From Crocodylus rhombifer (lineage: Eukaryota; Chordata; Crocodylia; Crocodylidae): DNA of 64,000 nt. Made by a program: the position numbers and the translations under genes. The stretch's first letter is position 1. The number at the start of each line of letters is the position of its first letter. The notes below the pieces were generated by a model. It saw only the letters and a list, made by a program, of their open reading frames with translations. It did no database searches and was not told the DNA's origin. The stretch covers positions 1-64,000 of the forward strand of contig JAVSML010000964.1 in the NCBI GenBank assembly GCA_038503035.1. The letters run 5' to 3'. Below are positions 43,881 to 56,417 of this stretch, piece after piece.

Positions 43881-44862
43881 CATCCTAGTGAGGTCACTTC
43901 TATCCTGGGGAAGATCTTAGAAAAGTTTATTAAAGAGGCTATCCTTAATGGACTGTCCGATGCCAGCATGGGTTTGTTCCGGGTAGGGCTTTCTTGACCA
44001 ATCTCATTTCCTTCTATGACCAGGTGGCCTATCACCTGGACAAGGCTCAGCAAATGGGCAGATGAGAACCTCATGGTGTTTAACATCGAAAAATGAAGGG
44101 TTATTCACCTTAGGAGGAAAAACCTGCAGCATCCTTATAGGCTCGGCTGGGCTACACTGGCTAGCACTATTGAAGAAAGAGACTTGGGGGTCATCATTGA
44201 CCACAAGATGAACATGAGCCTGCATTGCGATGCTGCGGCTAGTAAAGCGACCAAAACGCTGGCTTGCATCCATAGATGCTTCTCGAGCAAATCCCGGGAC
44301 GTCATTCTCCCCTTGTACTCAGCCTTGGTGAGGCCGCAGCTGGAGTACCGCATCCAGTTTTGGGCTCCACAATTCAAAAGGATGTGGAGAAACTTGAGAG
44401 AGTCCCAAGAAGAGCCACGCACATGATCAGAGGTCAGGAAAACGGACCTTACAATGACAGGCTGAGAGCCAAGGGGATCTTTAGCCTGGAAAAGCACAGG
44501 CTCAGGGGTGACCTATGGCCACCTATATATAAGTTTTTCGAGGTGACCACCAGTATCTGGGGGAACATCACCAGAGTGCCCCAAGGGATGATGAGGTCAA
44601 ACGGTCATAAACTACTGTGAGACCATTTCAGGCTGGACATAAGGAAGAATTTATTTACTGTCTGAGCCCCCAAGGTCTGGAACAGCCTGCCATCGGAGGT
44701 GGTTCAAGCACCTACACTGAACACCTTCAAAAGTAAATTGGATGCTTATCTTGCTGGGATCCTATGACCCCAGCTGACTTCCTGGCCTTCAGGCAGGGGG
44801 CTGGACTTGATGATCTTCCGAGGTCCCTTCCAGCCCTAGTGTCTATGAAATCTATGAAATAT
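43881..44862 (+). mobile_element. CR1 LINE with RT-core deletion
   Basis: The left part (43881-44043) is the RT start: the coding equivalent of the SILGKILEKFIKEAILNGL and GLS/SFYDQVAYHLDK regions, with frame breaks. At about 44043 it jumps to the thumb region (ANGQMRTSWCL- or WADENLMV-type sequence), so the LDF..AFD and FADD blocks are deleted. 44184-44620 encodes MGVIIDHKMNMSLHC, CIHRCFSSKSRDVILPLYSA, then after a frameshift RRATHMIRGQENG and KHRLRGDLW. The 3' UTR ends with CCCTAGTGTCTATGAAAT and an ATGAAATCT tail near 44862. It is a dead copy lacking catalysis. Confidence 0.85.
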
Positions 44863-46269
44863 AATCTGGGGCAAATAAGATACACATCAAAAAATCAGTA
44901 AAATTATTCCTTACACAGTATTTTAAAGGCAGTGTATATCGTCTTAAAAGGGGCAACATCAATCAAGATGCAACAAAATGTAGAAGGCTGACAGTCAACA
45001 TGAAGGTGACTTAAAATGAGGGAAAATGATTATCATTCAACTAACCACAGATGCTAAGTTGCCATGGAAGAAAAAGATATGGGGAAAACAACCTTAAACT
45101 TTTTAGCTTAACAGTGTTGGAATATCACAAGAAGAACTGATTAATTTTGTTGTTATTTAATATTTATATCACAGATCAGATGGTTTGACTGTACATGCTG
45201 TACATGGCACTGTCCAAATACTGTTCCTCCTTTCTTTTCAACCTTACACAAGCAACGTAAGAAGATAGAACACCAATAAATAGGTAAAGTAGGTCTTATG
45301 TACACGTAGTATTACGTAGGAATAGATATCTTGCAATAAATATTTCTGAATGATTCTATACAGAGCTGCTTTTATTCTAGAATAAGAGTGCTTCATTCCT
45401 GTTTGGTTTAATTCAATTATAACAGCAAGCATTTGGTAGCCTTAAGCCAGTTGTTAGCCCCATCTATTATGATGATGTATTTCATGCTTTTAATTTTCTT
45501 TTGTTTTTATTTTAAGTTTTGTAATTATACATAACTATAGATTTTTCCCAATTGGCCTTTAGCATACACTGGTTGATTACTGATTCTAGGTGAAAATGAG
45601 CTGAAGAATTAGGAAGTCTAAAGAATCATACAGTGGATTTGAAAGAGAGAAATGAAGTGCGTGATCACTGGAAGACATTTTTGAGGGTCAAGGTACCAAG
45701 GTATTGCTGTGCCAACAGGAGGTACCATGTGAGTGTCTGATAGTGTGGCAGGCTTATGAATGTCAAATACATGAATACATGGAATATATAATGAAATGTA
45801 CTCTCAAACTACCTTAGAAATGCTCCCTCTATAAACTTTGAAAAAGATGCTAAAGAAGGAAGAAATACCCAAGATGCAAAAGAGTCTTTACTAGTTAATG
45901 TACCTACCAAAGAGAAAAGGAGAACGGTGTGGCAAATAAGAACTGAAGAAAATCTGAAACAGGCATGTCATATGCTGCTGCCACAGCCAAATGCTTGAAT
46001 TCCTGCCACTAGTTGTTAGATGAGACATCAGCAAAATGATTAATTTTCCCTGGAACACACTTTGCTCTGAATTATTTCCAATAGAGACCAGAAGAAGAAA
46101 AAAAAAAACTGTTTAAGGTACTCAAATGCTGCAGATGTGGAGACCATGTGAGTAGAAAGATAGATGTTCACTTCAAATTAGAATGACATTTAGAAAAGGA
46201 TTAGATATGTGTCCAGTAGTATGACTGATTAACAGGCCTGGATGAGTCAAAGGAGTGACTTGGTTTAGA
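44863..46269. other. AT-rich stretch without recognised gene
   Basis: No gene or named repeat is recognised. Confidence 0.4.
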
Positions 46270-46500
46270 AATAATATGCCTACAATGAGAGCCAGGAGCC
46301 CTAATACCTACTCCCTGCTAGATCTTGGACAAGTCATTTTTGGGGGAAATCTGGTTCTAGTAGAAATTTTGCCACTTACTTCAATATGACCACAATTTCA
46401 CTCTTCTTTTCTCTTTCTCTAAAATGGAAAGAACACCTACCTTCATTAGAAAGATGTTTTGAGAATTAATTAGTTAATTTATAAAGTAATTTAGAATACA
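46270..46500 (+). repeat. MIR-like CORE-SINE remnant with insertion
   Basis: GAGAGCCAGGAGCCCTAA, then TAGATCTTGGACAAGTCA, then after about 60 extra bases TTTCTCTAAAATGGAAAGAA follow MIR order. Decayed. Confidence 0.6.
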
Positions 46501-48922
46501 AATTGTAACTACTAATTCATACCACATGCTGAGGGTTTTTGTGGGGTGGGGAGAGGATTGGGTTTTTTTTGTATATAATCAGGCAATGCAAAAATTTTAG
46601 TAAGCTTTAGGAAAGAAAATTCTAGGTCAAACCACTATCCCTGCTACCCAGACATGCTGAAAGTCTCTATACAAATGTAGGCTGCAGGGTCTTATTACCT
46701 TCATTAGATTTCAGTGCCTCTCCTATTACCGCTGAGTTGTTAACTTCCAGGAAATGCCTTCAGTCCATCATAATCAAAAAGTAAATATTTAATATCTTTT
46801 TACACCACTTGGCTGGATAGACATTTGTAGTGTCTGCCCTAAACTTAAAAAAAAAATCATATTTAAGCATTGTTAGCCTATCACAGCATAACTATGAAGA
46901 AAAGGATACGTGTGCCAGAGAGACAGATACAGATAAAGGTAGGAAGAATGGTAAAATCTATGCTCAATGCTATGTGAGTTTGTTTTATCACATTGGTCAG
47001 GGCTCCATGTTTGTTAGTGGTACAGCTGCTGACCATATCTGATGCTATAAATTTCCAGTAGTTTTTTTTAAAACTATTACAGGAACAAAGACTATTGGTT
47101 GGATTTCCTCAGTTACACTGGTATAAATTGGAGCAATTCCACTGAAGTAATTTAAAGTTACACCTGTATAAACTTGGTATAATTTTCTGAGAGAAGAACA
47201 TTTTGGGATGAGTCCTGTTTGAAATGTCTTATTGAAGGCAATGGAGCTATTTATGTAAGATGAGTAGGATTTGTCCCAAAGCTATGAGGCAGTCTGTGAA
47301 ATCCTTTTCTTGGGTTTCCTTCTGCATGGCTTCTGTATCGATTTAGTTTTGCTTTAGGCTTTTGTATTCAAATATGCCTGAATGTCAAAACCACACAGCT
47401 GTATTTGGCTGTATTAGAGCTGAAACATTGAAAACAAATGATTTCTATGTGTTTTTCATGTGAAGCCATAAACAGGCCTCCAGGCTCACTTGAGACCTGG
47501 TTAATTTTTGAATTTACATGGAAAATAAGCATGTGTAGTTTGCGGTTTTATAAAAAGTTTTGCAGCTAGGACATTAGAAAATGCAGTACTGTATCAGGTT
47601 TAAGTTCGATCCTGTGTAGTGCACTTCAGTAAAAGGTGGAAAAAAACCCACAGCTGGCAGAGTTGGGATAATCTATACCACAGAGTCCCATCTTCATCTC
47701 TAATGGGCAAAGCTTGGCTGAAGGACAAGGTTTAACATCCATTAAAAGATTTTTATTATCATGAATTCTGATAACTGGGTATTCTTGATCCAGATTTAAT
47801 AGCCATTTAAATGCCTATTCCATTTTTGACTTTGCTAAATTCTTGATCTAACCATATCTGCATAAGCTCATTAAAGACAGTTGCAGCATTTGGATCAAGA
47901 GCTAATCATTTTCAAATCTGGGGGTGTTTAGAGCTGAGAGTTTTTTCCTTACTCCTCCTGACCAGAAACTCTCTCCATAGCTGATTGTAATGTTGCAATG
48001 CTGAGCCTGACAACACTATACAGTGGTTATTATACTGTTAATGGTGGTGTTATTTTACATTTGCTCCTGGACTTTCAGATTACATGGAACCGGTTTTGGA
48101 GTTGTTGGTTGCTGCTACATGTTATTCTTGGTTGAATTCTTAAAAATCATGGCTTGCAATCTCTGGTGATCACTCCGTTGTTATCTGTGGGGTGCAGTGG
48201 TAATGTGAGTCTAAATTATAGCTACGTATTGGTTGGAGAGAAGGTATGGGCTTAGGGACTGAAAATGAAAGAGAAATAATTTGCCAGTTATAAGTTATCC
48301 AATGATGATGAAAACAATTCAGGTAATTGCCATGAGACACCTGAAAGCATATTCTGCAATGAATCTGTCCTTGTTATAGATGAAGTCTCTTACTCTTTTT
48401 TTGCTATAATCTGAGAATAGTCTAATTGTTCAGTCCCAAACAGTAGACTGTATCTGTAAGAGTTTTGCAGTGAGCTCAGAAGCACCACTAGTAGTGACTG
48501 CTAAGTGGCAGAAGAAGTGTTCCTGTCCTGTCATTGTGGATTTCACAAAGCCATCATGAGGAGAGTAGTCTGCTTTTAGGTTACTGAAGTCAGAATAGAA
48601 AAGTGAATTCTAGCAATAATTTCACCACTTTTGGAAAAGCCATTTCTATTCAGAGCTCTCTATTATCACAGCATGTTTACCATAGCATTCACAAAGGATT
48701 TGCTGTGTAATTGGGTGTACTTTCACCACCTTTTCACCTAACAGTTTCATGTACAGAATGGATTGGGCAGGGAGTAATAAACTGTTGGTATCCAGCTACT
48801 TAATGCTGTGACCAAATCCTCTGTCAGAAAGGATAGCATGGTCTGCTTGGGCATGTCAGTGGAGCTGCTTTCACACAGGTAAGATGGAAAATGGGCTGTC
48901 ATATACAAGGTCCTTAGCTAAT
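46501..48922. other. AT-rich stretch; one possible hairpin repeat scrap
   Basis: Around 47100-47200, TTACACTGGTATAAATTGG and AGTTACACCTGTATAA resemble the palindromic sauropsid repeat also seen at 11060. Otherwise nothing is recognised. Confidence 0.35.
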
Positions 48923-49058
48923 TTATTTATAGATTTCATAGATTTCATAGACATTAGGGCTGGAAGGGACCTCGGGAGATCATCGAGTCCAGCCTCCTGC
49001 CTGAAGGGCAGGAAGTCAGCTGGGGTCATAGGATCCCAGCAAGATAAGCATCCAGTTT
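48923..49058 (-). mobile_element. CR1 3'-end fragment (about 136 bp)
   Basis: It has the tail ATTTCATAG repeated, then GGGCTGGAAGGGACCTCGGG and the rest of the 3' UTR up to AGATAAGCATCCAGTTTA. This is a heavily 5'-truncated insertion with no coding sequence beyond the last codons. Confidence 0.9.
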
Positions 49059-49330
49059 ACTCTTTATTTCACTCCACAATAATATTAATCTAACAAGGGG
49101 GCTAAACAATGTATTTTCCTAGTCTCAGCTACAAATTGACTACTTTAGCAAGACAAAAATCTCTCCATGTTGACCCACTTCTCTTCTGTCTCAGTCCCTC
49201 TCTAGCCATCACTCATTTATCCTTCTTGTGTCAATAGCACATTGAATGAAAAACAGTTTCTTCCCCTCTTCTCTGTCATTTGTTAATGCTTTCATCTGCT
49301 CTAGGGTAAGGAGAGTGACTTCTCTACCCT
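49059..49330. other. Unassigned AT-rich stretch
   Basis: Nothing is recognised. Confidence 0.35.
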
Positions 49331-50230
49331 TCCCCTAGGGACTCTTCTTAGGGGTTGGGTTTCTTATGGCCATCCTCATTTCCTCACACCACTTAGTTTC
49401 CCCTTGGTGCACTGGCAAACAGGTTTCTGCTCTGTGCTGGTCAGGTGGCTGCAGAGGAAGGGTTAACTGAAATATAAGCCCTTCCTCAAGGCAAAGGCAG
49501 GGGGACCAGTCCTGCAGCAAAGAGGGATGGAGCCTCTGAAGGAGGCAAAACTGAACACAAGCCCAGGGAGAGAAACTGCAGCTTGAGAGGAGGAGACCCT
49601 GATGATAGGAAGGGAATGAGTGCACCCAGAAAGTTAGAGGCTGTTTACATTCCTCAGGGGGGATCCTGGGGACCGACTGCGCCTGGAGGAGCGAGGACTC
49701 CAGGAGGACTCATGGTGAGCAGGTGTGCCCAGAGGCTTAGGGACTGTTTACGTCGGCCCAGGAGGGGCCCAGGGGAGTGGGGGCCCTCCAAGGACTGTTT
49801 ATGTTGACCCAAGAGGGGGTTGCTTTTCTTTCCTTTTCCTTGTGCTCATTTGTTGGCAACATCTGACAGACTGGGTCAGTTGTGAGGGGAGTTATGGAGG
49901 CCACGGTATGGAGTGCCCAGCATCCTGTAGGTTTCCCCCCCACCCCCCCAACCTCCCTGGGGTTTTTTTGGTTTATACTTTCCTCCCCGTTTTTCTTCTG
50001 AGTCTCAGAGAAGAAGGTAAGCAGCTACCTCCGCCAGGCAGAGGCACAGATGGGGGCCAAAACCCAGAGGGGCTAGAGGCTCTGACTGTGACTAGGTGAG
50101 CTAGGACCCAGCAGGGCTGGAGCCCTAGCCAAAGCTAGAGTGGGAGTGCAGGGGAAGAAAAGGCAGGGTTGGCAGCTGGAGAAAGAGGAGTGAAAGCAAG
50201 GCACCCTTAGCTGGACTCTGGTCACCTAGA
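49331..50230. repeat. GC-rich unclassified repeat with GGACTGTTTA units
   Basis: GAGGCTGTTTACATTCC, GGGACTGTTTACGTCGGCCC and AGGACTGTTTATGTTGACCC occur near 49637, 49739 and 49790. Composition is distinct from the AT-rich flanks. No retroviral or LINE protein is seen. Confidence 0.35.
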
Positions 50231-50454
50231 GGCTATTGCCTTCTAAATATCATTTTCACCATAACATCAAGATGTGGCAGGTGAAAGTGAGAGAGAGAGG
50301 AGGCAGCCGAGGTGGCCAGGGCAGGCAGACAGGTACCATACAGCCATTGGGGGTGACATGACCGCCTCTGGAAGTGCATCTCATTACGGAGAGGTAGCAC
50401 ATTTTGGAAAAACACCAGTGATACTCTGTACTGACAGAACAGCATAGTTATTCT

Positions 50455-50545
50455 GACTTTACAAAGTGCAATAATAAACTCCCACTTTTACAGTATGGGA
50501 GGCATGGAGATGCAAATAGGCTGGCAGGCCTGAAAAATATTGTAG
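50455..50545 (-). repeat. Possible MIR remnant
   Basis: ACTTTTACAGTATGGGAGGC, then ATGGAGATGCAAATAGG, resemble the minus-strand MIR segment. Short and weak. Confidence 0.35.
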
Positions 50546-51735
50546 TAAAAGCCTGCTGGAACTGATGTTGTTAGGACAACTTGCTCCAACAGTATAACAG
50601 GAATATGGTTTTACTGTCATGTAGAGAGATCCTCATATTGCAAAATGGACTTATGTTGAAATGGAGTAAGTATAGAAGGATATTGTGACTAGGTGTGGTC
50701 AGGAATTTCCTGTGGGAGTGACTTCCATGAAATGCTTACTTTCCACAAAATAAAATTTTCCATGTAAAATTTAATTTTGTTGAAAAAATTGAATTTGTGG
50801 CTTGGTAAATCAAAATTAATATTTTATTTTATTTTTGTTTCCCCTACCCAAATTGATTTTTTCCCCCAGAAAAACAGGAGCATTTTGTGTCAATTCAGCC
50901 CAACCAAAATATTAAACTTTATTTTCTTATTTGTGAATAGCCCTATGGAAATTGTAGTTCAGACAGCCATGCTCTCTCATATGGGTCAAGATCCCTGAAG
51001 TTTGCATCTCCTAGAATGGAATACTGATTTCCAGTGGCAAGTGGTGTGGTGCATCATGGTAGTCACAGGACTGTGAATACATTATAGATGCCCAGCCAAG
51101 GAGTATGAAGTCAGAGGTCGTGTTCCTGGATTTTAGCCCTTAGAAAGCAATGCTATGTTGTGGTAAAAAAACCCATTTTGGATCATTTTGATAAACTAAG
51201 CCAAAGCACTTGATTTCAGGAATGCTGATCAAAAATACTGATGTGAACCATTTCCAAATATTTTTTTTCAGAATTTCAGGTCCATCAAAAATGATTAAAT
51301 TTAATCTCTTTATGTGAATTTAATGAAAACAAATATCAATATATTCAGATTGACTTGTAGGATGTAAATCCCCAATGTTACCCACTTTTGGTGGTAACTG
51401 TTAGACGACTCATAGGGTAGAAGGAGGCAACTTGTTTTAAGAAAATGTACTGCAGATTTTCCAGGGAGGAAATTTAGATAACCCCTGTCTGAAGCCAGAG
51501 AATACTATGCAGTGTTTTGCTCCCAGATAAGATTTTTGATTCATTACCTAAATATGATTTCAATCATCAAGACTCAGGCAGTAATCAGACTTTATTGGCA
51601 ATATCCACAGCTTCTAAACAGAATTGCAAAAATGAGCATTTTCCCAAGGTCTATCTGCCTCCTCAGTCAATTAAACATAACTTGCTGCACTTTCTGTAAT
51701 AGCACAGGCTTGTGTCTCCCAGTAATGTTGTGCTT
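50546..51735. other. AT-rich stretch without recognised gene
   Basis: No gene or named repeat is recognised. Confidence 0.4.
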
Positions 51736-51925
51736 TAGACAAAACTGCCAAGCCAATATCATATTGACTGCTCTCCCCACATCAACAAATTCTGTCATCT
51801 TATCATAGAAGGAAATCAAGGTGGTTAGGTGTGCCTCGCTTTTGGTGAATCCATGCTAGCTGTTACAGGTTCTGCCGATTCTCCTCTAGATGCTTTGACA
51901 TCTGTATGTCATTTCAGCAGTCTTC
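51736..51925 (-). pseudogene. Ancient CR1 RT remnant
   Basis: Minus-strand translation of about 51800-51736 reads DKMTEFVDVGRAVNMILA, matching the CR1 segment DKVTEYVDKGRAVDVIYLDF just before the first RT catalytic Asp. The preceding part (51925-51810) corresponds to QHGFRKG..CLTNL but is broken by stops. It is older than the CR1 beginning at 52093. Confidence 0.65.
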
Positions 51926-51945
51926 TGATTTTGTATAGCACCTAG

Positions 51946-52000
51946 TGTGTTGTGTACATGCTGGAAGCAAACAATTTACTCTTAATAACAATTGTGTAAT
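51946..52000 (+). repeat. About 50-bp dispersed duplication, copy 1
   Basis: GTGTACATGCTGGAAGCAAA and the following CTCTTAATAACAATTGTG match 53160-53215 (GTATACATATTAGAAGCAAA, then TTCTTAATAATAATTGTG) in the same orientation. Confidence 0.6.
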
Positions 52001-52092
52001 ATGAGTATTTATTGAAGTAATTATACTAGGGGAGTAAACATCTACTTCTGATGGAAATAAGCTATGTTGGTAATGCCACCTCTATTCTTGTT

Positions 52093-52727
52093 TCATAGTT
52101 TCTAGGGTTGGAAGGGACCTGAGCAGATCATTGAGTCCGACCCCCTGCCATGGCAGGAAAGAGTACTGGGGTCAGACGACACCAGCAAGGTGTTCATCTA
52201 ACCTCCTCTTAAACACCCCCAGGGTAGGAGCCAGCACCACTTCTCTTGGAAGTTGGTTCCAGACCCTAGCCGCCCTGACCGTGAAGTAGTGCCTCCTGAT
52301 ATCTAGCCTAAACCTACCCTCTGCCAGCTTGTGACCGTTATTTCTAGTCACTCCTGGTAGTGCTTGGAGGAATAGGGACTTCCCCAATGCCTGCTGGTCC
52401 CCTCTGAATAGTTTGTAACAGGCCACTAGATCCCCCCTCAGCCTTCTCTTGTGGAGGCTGAACAGGTTCAGGTCCCGCAGCCTCTCCTCGTAGGGCCTGC
52501 CCTGCTGCCCCCTGATCATGCGAGTGGCTGTCCTCTGGACCCTTTCCATGTTGGCCACATCCCTCCTGAAGTGCGGCACCCAGAACTGGAGGCAGTACTC
52601 CAGCTGTGGCCTGACCAGTGCCGCATAGAGGGGGAGGATCGCCTCCTCGGACCTGCTCGAAATGCATCTGTGGATGCGTGACAAGGTGTGGTTGGCCTTC
52701 CTAACAAGGTGTGGTTGGTCTTCCTAG
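52093..52727 (-). mobile_element. CR1 LINE 3' fragment, little decayed
   Basis: The tail GTTTCATAGTTTC is at the left, then the 3' UTR phrase GGGTTGGAAGGGACCTGAGC. The ORF2 end follows. The 5' edge carries a 23-bp tandem duplication (52681-52703 and 52704-52726, one mismatch) at the junction with flanking DNA. Confidence 0.9.
52172..52684 (-). pseudogene. CR1 ORF2 carboxyl end (170 codons open)
   Basis: This is an uninterrupted minus-strand frame covering the thumb and carboxyl-terminal region of CR1 ORF2: SRIHRCISSRSEEAILPLYA, VRPQLEYCLQFW, RDVANMERVQRTATRMI, RGQQGRPYEERLRDLNLF, HKRRLRGDLVACYKL and the end EHLAGVV. It is the most complete version of this region in the window and shows what the 37.8-kb copy has lost. 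It lacks endonuclease and RT catalytic motifs because of 5' truncation, so it has no activity of its own. Confidence 0.85.
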
Positions 52728-54555
52728 TATAACTCTATCTGCACTGGAAGGGTTTATATCACTTTAACTACACAAGTAAAGCTGAAGTATGATACCTTTA
52801 ATAGTGTATACAAGTGAATACTTGCTTTTTCCTTGTAGTAAAATGTAGGTCTGCTATATAAAAAGTGAAAGAAACAAAAACAGCCATCTCTACTATAATT
52901 CCAGCAAGAAATTAGCCATCTCCTAATAGGAAGATCCCTGGGGAAACAGAGGATACCTTTTATAATGTTAATTCAAAAACTTTGATTAAAAAAAAAACCA
53001 ACCAAAAAACCTGAGTACATCAGGCTGTGATTAGTCACTATTTGACCACCTTTGTTTGTTCCCCTTTTCACCATTCTCTCTGCTTTGTCACATAAGGGCA
53101 TATCTTATAGCAGTTTTTTGGTTTTGTGCACACATAACATATTGTGTACATATTGTGTACATATTGTATACATATTAGAAGCAAATCATTTGTTCTTAAT
53201 AATAATTGTGTAACAGTGTGAAAAAAAGGACACAGAATTTGGTCAGTAATATCACGGAGAAATTACTTCTAAACTAAAGAGGGCATGCTGAATATAAGAG
53301 GTGTAAGCACTCAGGTTTGGCTGTAGCAACCAGATTTGTTCTAAAAGACAGTAGACTATTGTGTGGGTGCAGAGATCTGCACTAGCACATGTTTTATAGG
53401 CTGGGCCTCAAAGGGCCCAAACTAGTTACCCAACGTATTTTTAATCTATAATTTCAATGAAACAATGACAAACAGCTGAGTTATTTCCTCAAAGAGGTCA
53501 TGCAATGTACTTAGATTCTAGAACAGCTTGTTAAAACGCACTGTGGTGTTACTATTTCAGTAGCTAGTTTCATTTACCATAATGTCTAATGACATTAACC
53601 TCTTTAGATTACTTTTAATAATTATATCCAACATAGATATTTTTGATGACAGATGTCTGATACACCAATTTAAAGAGATGAATACACAGCACTTGCTTTC
53701 AAAAATAAAATATCTGGCATGTTATTTACTGTGATTAAGTTCCTACCAACGTGGTTGTAACATAGTGAAGCAAGCTTTTCTGGTTAGTGAATTATGTCTC
53801 TGCTGAGTCATCATTGTTTTTTTAAAGGTTTATTATGAATGAAGACCTGGGTCAATGCCAAATTCCTTGCTTCTGGCTGCTTCTTTTGTTCCCCTGCAAA
53901 TTGTTTAAATCCCTGGAAATGAATGTCCTTAAAATGAAAACTCCTGGAATCATAACTAAAACCTGAAAAATATTTTAAACTGTAAAATCCACAATAATGC
54001 CCCCAGAGAATGGTCATATGGACTTTAATATAAAATTTCACCAAAAGCAAAGAATGTGATATGGCAAATCACTGTAATTTAAGGATATTACAAGAATCAG
54101 CAGTTTCAAAGTATTGATGTTTTTTACTGCAGAATGGAGGTAGAGCTCCACATACAAAAAAGCTGTGGTGGAGATGGTGTAATGAAAGTACGTGATTGCT
54201 GCAGCCTCACTGAGATTCAAAGGAGTACAAAAATACTGTGGGAAAATGTCTTCTCATTCCCCTCACTCATTGTTCTGAATGCTGTGGGAGAGAAACCCTG
54301 ACAGATCAAAATAATTTTGGACTAATTCCACAAAATGTCTTAAATATCTAATATACCAGATAGGCAAAAATCTGGTCCTAAAAATCCTTGTCCTGTTGCT
54401 GCCTAATATTGCAATTCACTTGAAATTTTGTCAGTAAAGTTCCCTAGGGCTGGGGAGAGAAGTTACATATAAAATGGTATAAGTGATCAGGAACAGTTCA
54501 AATTTGTAACACAGCAGAAGTTCAGCGCACATAATTTGCTTTCAAAATGGCCAAA
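52728..54555. other. AT-rich stretch
   Basis: It contains an A-rich run (52988-53012), a tandem ACATATTGTGT-like repeat (about 53126-53170, three units) and the second copy of the 50-bp duplication (53160-53215). No gene is recognised. Confidence 0.45.
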
Positions 54556-54965
54556 ATCAGTTTAAGATAGACCTGGATGAATGAATGCAGTACCAGACTT
54601 AAGGGATTTTGATTAAATTGGTTTATTGAACTTCTGTCCTAGATTCAGATTCAAGTTAATTTACAGTCCCATAGCACCCCAGAATGCTTTGCACCTCTCC
54701 CACAAACCCCGCCTTGCAGAATGGGCAAGCTAGCCTTGACCCAGGTTGTCTGATCCAGCCAAGCAGGGAGGCATGCTCTAGTGCCACCCCCTGCCCCTGG
54801 CTTCTGTCCTGGGCCACTGCAGACATGTGGGTGGCTACATTTCTGGAATCAAAAGTGAATGTCTGTCTACTTGCTTGTCTATTCAATCTGTGCAGCTTAG
54901 ACTAACCTACTAAGACTGAATCAATTCAGCCTCCAGCTTTTTGACTTTCTGTTCTTAGGCTAGGT
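54556..54965. repeat. Possible old MITE with CATAGCACCCCAGAATGC body
   Basis: CAGTCCCATAGCACCCCAGA near 54664 and GATTAAATTGGTTTATTG resemble a MITE family with similar words in sauropsids. The ends are unclear. Confidence 0.3.
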
Positions 54966-55320
54966 GCCTAAATGTCTGCCAGTGGTCATGCCCATAACAG
55001 TCTGAGTTCTGATAGCATCCAACAGCCAGTCACCTAGGGTCAGATCCAGAAAGGGACTTCTGGTGCCCATTCCCAGAATGGAATCTGCAGCCTTAAGCTA
55101 GGTCCTAAACTCCCCTGCAGTGCATGAAGAGAGTTAGGCCCCTCAGAATAAGGCTCCAGACAGCCAGCGTGCTCTATGGGGAGCCTACATCAATACCAGG
55201 CAATACCAACAGAGGGGTGCATCCTTATATGCCACTCCTTTCTGAGCTTAGGGACCTAACTCTGGAGTGCTGGGAGACGTCTGTGTTTGACTGCGATTCA
55301 TGATCTGAATCCCTTTCCTA
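54966..55320. other. Unassigned sauropsid-type repeat
   Basis: Phrases such as TAGGTGCCTAAATG and GGGACCTAACTC are typical of low-complexity interspersed repeats, but no ends are found. Confidence 0.3.
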
Positions 55321-55326
55321 CATTTA

Positions 55327-55596
55327 AGATGTGTCTACACATTGTTGAATGGCAAAGTGGCTATGGTGCCTTGCTTTAGTACTTCCTTTTGGAAGTACTA
55401 AATCATGGCACAGTGACCACCTGTACTGCACCGTACATGCAGTGTACAGTTAGATGTTGCAACTGTGGAGTGCCTTGCTATGGCAACATAGTTGCTGATC
55501 AGATATAGATCCATGTGATTGCTATGTCACTGTAACACACTGTACAATGACGTAGCAATGCGCTATGTCACTGTAGAGCGACATGTAGATGCATCC
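55327..55596. mobile_element. Foldback MITE with TTA target duplication
   Basis: The left end is AGATGTGTCTACACATTG and the right end in reverse complement is GGATGCATCTACATGTC. TTA flanks both sides (55324-55326 and 55597-55599), the classical Harbinger target. The centre holds the palindrome TTTAGTACTTCC/GGAAGTACTAAA near 55376-55403. Confidence 0.8.
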
Positions 55597-56414
55597 TTAG
55601 AGTAACATGTAGATGGTTCCCAAACTGTCTCTTCTATCTCTTCCATGCCCCCCTTCTATCCAGTCACACATTAGTTAGAGCAGTTCCCCTGTGTTCAGTG
55701 TCCTCCTTACCCTGATAGGGATTCGAAGAGAAGAGTGTCCTAACTACCACGTTAGTTCTGGGATATGGGCACTCTTTTCCTTTTCAACTGAGACTGTGAC
55801 ATTGGCCAAAGAAAGGAATCAAGAAATGTATTTCATTAATTGATGTTTTACTGTAACATATATAAATAGTCCTTGGAGCAGGAATTAGAAGCCAAAATTC
55901 CCCATAGCTAGTGAGTGTCCTAACTACCCAGTCTGTAGCTGACAGTGTCTTGCTTCCCCTTGGAAGCATTCTGTCTGGCCTCTGCCATTGAGGGTTAAGT
56001 GACTACACTATAGCTTTTATTTACCATCTGTAAGAAATGTGCACACAGGAGTTACTGTGAAACAGCTGACTCTTGATAAAGCTCCATCCTGATTACCTCA
56101 CAGTAAAATGTTCTTCTGTGCTTCCCCTCAGTTTCTTCAGATCAGTAAAACCTCTTGCCCTCGCTCTTCCCATTTTCTTAGCTCCCTGACTCCTCTTCCT
56201 CCCTCCTATTGCCCTATCTATGCATCTAACTAGTCTTCTTTGCATTAATTCCATATGTAATTGGTGGTGGATGGAGGGAGGGGAGAGCAAGGGTTATTTC
56301 AGTGTCTGCTGCCAGTGCACTGTTGCTTTTGCTTGTTCAATGCTTTTTACTTTCCCTGTGACCAACATAGCTATTTGTCCCTGTCCCTCTGAGCTGACAA
56401 TCTGTTTACTACTC
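55597..56414. other. Unassigned stretch
   Basis: GTGTCCTAACTACCA occurs near 55735 and GTGTCCTAACTACCC near 55914, so a short phrase is repeated 180 bp apart. No gene is recognised. Confidence 0.35.
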
Positions 56415-56417
56415 TGT

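Noticed and set aside
49331..50230. Possible retroviral leader or LTR
   Set aside because: GC-rich with repeated phrases, but no gag, pol or env sequence and no terminal structure.
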